Positions 16,272 to 16,744 of a stretch of 16,744 nucleotides of DNA are shown piece by piece. A program made the position numbers and the translations under genes. Location: contig JWZX01002918.1 of assembly GCA_001275005.1 (NCBI GenBank), forward strand, positions 1-16,744. Direction: 5' to 3'. Source of the DNA: Chrysochromulina tobinii. Lineage: Eukaryota > Haptophyta > Prymnesiales > Chrysochromulinaceae. The notes below the pieces were generated by a model. The model had not been told where the DNA came from. It did not search any database and was given only the letters and a program-made list of their open reading frames with translations. How positions within the stretch are numbered: the stretch's first letter is position 1; the number at the start of each line of letters is the position of its first letter.

Positions 16272-16744
16272 CTGCAGAGGGCACAGCGCGAGGGCCGGAG
16301 AAGCCAGTCAGCCAAGCACAGCGGCCACAAGCAGAAGCCACAACAGCAACCCAAGCGCGCCGCCGCGCAACGCGCACACGGGCAAATATCTCGCGAAGCC
16401 CGACTAACGCCAAAATGGCGTCAGAAGAGCGAGAAGGAGAGGAAGATCCGACATTGGGCACACTGTACCTGAAGCTCGTACTGGCAGGAACCCCAACAGA
16501 CAAAAAACTCTGAACTGAACAGTCTTGTAGGTCAACAGTAGTCAAGTCAAGTCAAGTCAAGTCAAGTCAAGTCGTACACGAAAAGTGTCTTACGCGGTGA
16601 AGTACCGGAGTGATCCGTGTGCCCGTGTGTGAACGTTAACACGACAGACGCGACAACCGGTGCTACGGCACTGTTACTGCCCGCTCAGAATACACACACC
16701 TTACATGACCCCAAACGAGACACGGAGCATGCGCGCGCTGGCGG
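16272..16744. other. Upstream region of the Cys-rich membrane protein, likely N-terminal exon(s) and promoter
   Basis: On the minus strand the coding frame continues upstream through a TGA (16310) and a TAG (16406) to an ATG at 16454. Between the stops it reads GGALGLLLWLLLVAAVLG, a strong signal-peptide core. A 48-bp GT-AG segment (16319-16272) would remove the TGA and keep frame. Farther out lies a GTCAA microsatellite (16541-16573); nothing is recognised from 16574 to the edge. Confidence 0.45.
16541..16573. repeat. (GTCAA)n microsatellite
   Basis: Six perfect GTCAA units plus GTC. On the minus strand this is (TTGAC)n, upstream of the Cys-rich membrane protein. TTGAC is also the core of plant W-boxes, but a simple slippage repeat is the plainer reading. 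Confidence 0.9.

Noticed and set aside
16308-16310. TGA read as selenocysteine in the Cys-rich protein
   Set aside because: It lies next to a hydrophobic signal-like core, not a redox motif, and I could not identify a SECIS element; an intron or mutation is simpler. Kept only as one option in the finding.
1-16744. tRNA, rRNA, transposase or reverse transcriptase genes
   Set aside because: No cloverleaf, rRNA block or mobile-element catalytic motif was seen on reading both strands.

Overview
This is nuclear DNA from a eukaryote, most likely a GC-rich unicellular alga. A haptophyte is my best guess, but that is inference from gene content and style, not something the sequence proves. Neighbouring genes lie on mixed strands. 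They carry short GT-AG introns of about 85-265 bp, and there are no bacterial ribosome sites or operons. The families are eukaryotic: an NF-YB histone-fold subunit, a PX-BAR sorting nexin, a SWEET sugar transporter, and secretory proteins with signal peptides and N-glycosylation sequons.

Layout, left to right. (1) 1-628, minus: an open frame running off the left edge, with a membrane segment at the edge. (2) 839-2241, plus: a secreted AGE-superfamily sugar epimerase/isomerase, two exons, divergent from (1). (3) 2706-3299, minus: an acidic/Ser-rich protein with a C-terminal membrane anchor. (4) 3879-4976, plus: an intronless class I SAM methyltransferase with a signal-like N-terminus. (5) 5352-7501, plus: a fucosyltransferase-like glycosyltransferase whose intron is packed with an inverted 10-bp repeat. 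(6) 7922-9037, minus: NF-YB, two exons. (7) 9697-10891, plus: a seven-helix SWEET transporter with a secretory N-terminal domain. (8) 11179-13079, plus: a PX-BAR sorting nexin with several introns. (9) 13463-14140, plus: a four-helix membrane protein. (10) 15120-16241, minus: a Cys-rich multi-pass membrane protein of visibly lower GC, whose upstream frame continues through two stop codons.

Several genes concern sugars or the secretory pathway: the epimerase, the methyltransferase, the fucosyltransferase-like enzyme, SWEET, and the sorting nexin for endosomal traffic. They do not form an operon-like unit, so any functional link is inference.

The most interesting signal is in the introns. In the sorting nexin, the intron at 12272-12363 starts with a diverged copy of the first ~60 bp of the exon that follows it, which is what intron birth by tandem duplication around an AG|GT site would leave. 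The next intron contains a second copy of its own 5' splice site 70 bp downstream. A 10-bp GCCTCTGATT repeat fills introns of two unrelated genes and occurs in both orientations in one of them. The SWEET and sorting nexin genes also show frame switches that may be tiny introns, assembly indels or real lesions.
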